Of a stretch of 6,939 bases of DNA, positions 5,728 to 6,939 are shown piece by piece. Position 1 is the stretch's first letter. Every line of letters begins with the position of its first letter. The notes below the pieces were generated by a model, which worked only from the letters and a program-made list of their open reading frames with translations, had not been told where the DNA came from and ran no database searches. The position numbers and the translations under genes were made by a program. The stretch spans positions 1 through 6,939 of the forward strand of contig CALAMB010000347.1 in assembly GCA_937925645.1 (NCBI GenBank), written 5' to 3'. The stretch is from an uncultured Acidobacteriota bacterium. Its GTDB lineage: Bacteria; Acidobacteriota; JAAYUB01.

Positions 5728-6939
5728 CTAATCCTCCCCCAGCGCCTTCTCGAAATCGGCCCGGGCGGTCCAGATGGCCAGCACCGCCTGCTGGTACTGG
5801 CGGGTGGCGTCCGACGCGGCCGCCTGCGCCTGCAGCACGTCCTTGAGCAGCGCGGTCTGCTGAGTGTAGTAGTCCCGCGCGACCCGCAGCTTCTCCCGGG
5901 CCGCCGTCTCCCCCAACCGGCAAACGTCCAGCTGGGCGCGCGCCTGGCGGAGCCGGCGGTACTTGTCGCCCACGTCCCGCAGTACCTGGGCCTCCGTTTC
6001 GCGCAGGGCTTCGTCGGCCTGTTGCCGCGTCTTGATCTTCTGGGTCAGCTCGTATTTCTTCCGGCCCCAGTCGTAGATGTCCCACTTCAGGAGAACGCCC
6101 AGCGTCAGCATGTTCTGGGGCAGGAAATCGACGTTGTTGAACGACGAATAATCGAGGGAGAGGTAGATCTGGGGAATGTATTCCGCCTTCTTCAGGCGCC
6201 GGTCCAGTTCGGCCTGGTCAACCCGCAGGCGGGCTTCCCGCAGCTCCGGCCGCTGAGCCAGCGCGCGGAGGCGGGCCGGTTCCAGCTCCGCCTCCAGCGG
6301 CACGGGTTCGGGAATGGGCTCCACCCGGAAATCGGTCCGGATGTCGCGCCCCATCAGGTCGTTGAGGGCCTCCTTCTGGGTGGCCAGACTGTCATCGAGT
6401 TTGCCGGCGTCAAACCGGGCCTGGGCCAGGCGGGCCTGGACGTCCAGCAGGTCCGCCGACAGCGCCGTTCCCTGCTTCACGCAATCGTCCACCAGCCGCT
6501 CGAATTCGGTGTAAAACGCGATCTCGTCGCGGACGGCGTCCATGGCGCTCTGGATCTGCAGCAACCCGTAGAACACGTCCTGCACCGCGTTGACCACCGC
6601 CTGGTTCTCCTGGCGGAGCTTTTCCCGGGCGATATCCCGGTTCACGATGCTCTGCTGTATCCCCAGGCCGATCTGGTACAGCTGGCTGATGGGTTGGGCC
6701 ACCTGGGCCTGAATGACGGCCATGGGCTTCTGGTCGGTTTCGTAGATCGTGTCCTCCTCGGGGATGGGCACGCCGCCGATTTCGCCGAAGGCCCCTTGCG
6801 GAAATTCAAAGCTGATGGGGGTCAGCCGCTGGGAGCCGAGCACGCTCAGGGAAAACACCGGGAAGCGGTGGGTCCGGGCCGCGGCGATCTGCGCCTCGGC
6901 CTTGTCCAGCTCCAGCCGGGCGCCGATCACCTGCCGGTT
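5728..6939 (-). CDS. TolC-family outer membrane efflux channel (5' end outside window)
   Basis: C-terminal 403 residues of an outer membrane factor that should trimerise into the exit duct for the downstream adaptor and pump. The frame is open to the right edge, so the N-terminus and the signal peptide lie outside; a GTG at 6930 is internal. The two-fold TolC repeat is visible. Each half has an amphipathic helix, an outer-membrane strand region and a long coiled-coil helix. The first strand region follows THRFPVFSLS and runs with its loops to about residue 90 of the window product. The second starts at YIPQIYLSLDYSS and ends at LKWDIYDWGRKKYEL, a typical TolC-family strand-to-helix junction. 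Long Ala/Gln/Arg/Leu helices surround both. Family members are usually about 430-500 residues, so probably only some tens of residues are missing. The ending (LGED, TAG) overlaps the adaptor's ribosome site. Confidence 0.93.
   Translation of the reverse strand, partial: NRQVIGARLELDKAEAQIAAARTHRFPVFSLSVLGSQRLTPISFEFPQGAFGEIGGVPIPEEDTIYETDQKPMAVIQAQVAQPISQLYQIGLGIQQSIVNRDIAREKLRQENQAVVNAVQDVFYGLLQIQSAMDAVRDEIAFYTEFERLVDDCVKQGTALSADLLDVQARLAQARFDAGKLDDSLATQKEALNDLMGRDIRTDFRVEPIPEPVPLEAELEPARLRALAQRPELREARLRVDQAELDRRLKKAEYIPQIYLSLDYSSFNNVDFLPQNMLTLGVLLKWDIYDWGRKKYELTQKIKTRQQADEALRETEAQVLRDVGDKYRRLRQARAQLDVCRLGETAAREKLRVARDYYTQQTALLKDVLQAQAAASDATRQYQQAVLAIWTARADFEKALGED
5733..5740 (-). promoter_or_regulatory. 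Adaptor ribosome site embedded in the last codons of the channel gene
   Basis: The minus strand reads GGGGGAGG across the channel's final Leu-Gly-Glu-Asp codons, followed by ATTAGG and the ATG at 5726. The channel's TAG stop (5730-5728) sits between this site and the start, with one base between stop and ATG. This is a classical arrangement for translational coupling. Confidence 0.6.

Noticed and set aside
4623..5846. 407-codon plus-strand open frame over the adaptor gene
   Set aside because: Same codon-aligned antisense artefact; the minus strand encodes a full adaptor lipoprotein with all expected domains.
5728..6930. GTG at 6930 as the real start of the channel gene
   Set aside because: The frame remains open to the window edge, and the sequence around it is already the first TolC helix; the signal peptide must lie further upstream, outside the window.

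Overview
The window is a GC-rich bacterial segment in which every supported gene is read from the minus strand (right to left). The right 6 kb is the end of a compact tripartite efflux operon in the order outer-membrane channel, periplasmic adaptor lipoprotein, RND inner-membrane pump. The left 0.7 kb is the 5' part of an unrelated, repeat-rich gene that runs off the left edge. Three things point to a Gram-negative (diderm) organism: a TolC-type channel, a lipidated HlyD/AcrA-type adaptor and an AcrB-type pump. The GC-rich codon use, the particular RND subfamily (long insert in the first periplasmic loop, Ser-His in TM10) and a pilin-like motif in the left gene resemble what I remember from Acidobacteriota and Myxococcota/Deltaproteobacteria-type genomes. 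That placement is an impression from pattern memory, not a search.

Layout from right to left, in the direction of transcription: 6939-5728, TolC-family outer membrane factor, 5' end outside the window; 5726-4479, adaptor lipoprotein, starting 1 nt after the channel's stop; 4461-880, 1193-residue RND permease, 17 nt after the adaptor; 881-790, a 3' region with a small inverted repeat and a strong hairpin terminator; 787-723, an AT-rich promoter island with two TATAAT boxes and a perfect AGGAGG; 722-1, a hydrophilic protein of at least 240 residues.

The three efflux genes should form one envelope-spanning pump: proton-driven RND trimer in the inner membrane, lipid-anchored adaptor ring in the periplasm, TolC-like channel in the outer membrane. 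The substrate cannot be read from the sequence. No regulator gene lies in the window; one could lie upstream, beyond the right edge.

The left gene is the most unusual part. It has its own start signals and more A/T-ending codons than the efflux genes. It carries two separate hexapeptide arrays, both with an 18-nt period: one old and degenerate, one young and nearly perfect. Between them lies a short segment resembling the start of a type IV pilin/pseudopilin head domain. The hydrophobic N-terminal helix that normally precedes that segment is missing. No RNA genes, mobile elements or CRISPR arrays were seen, and no gene-free stretch exceeds about 160 bases.
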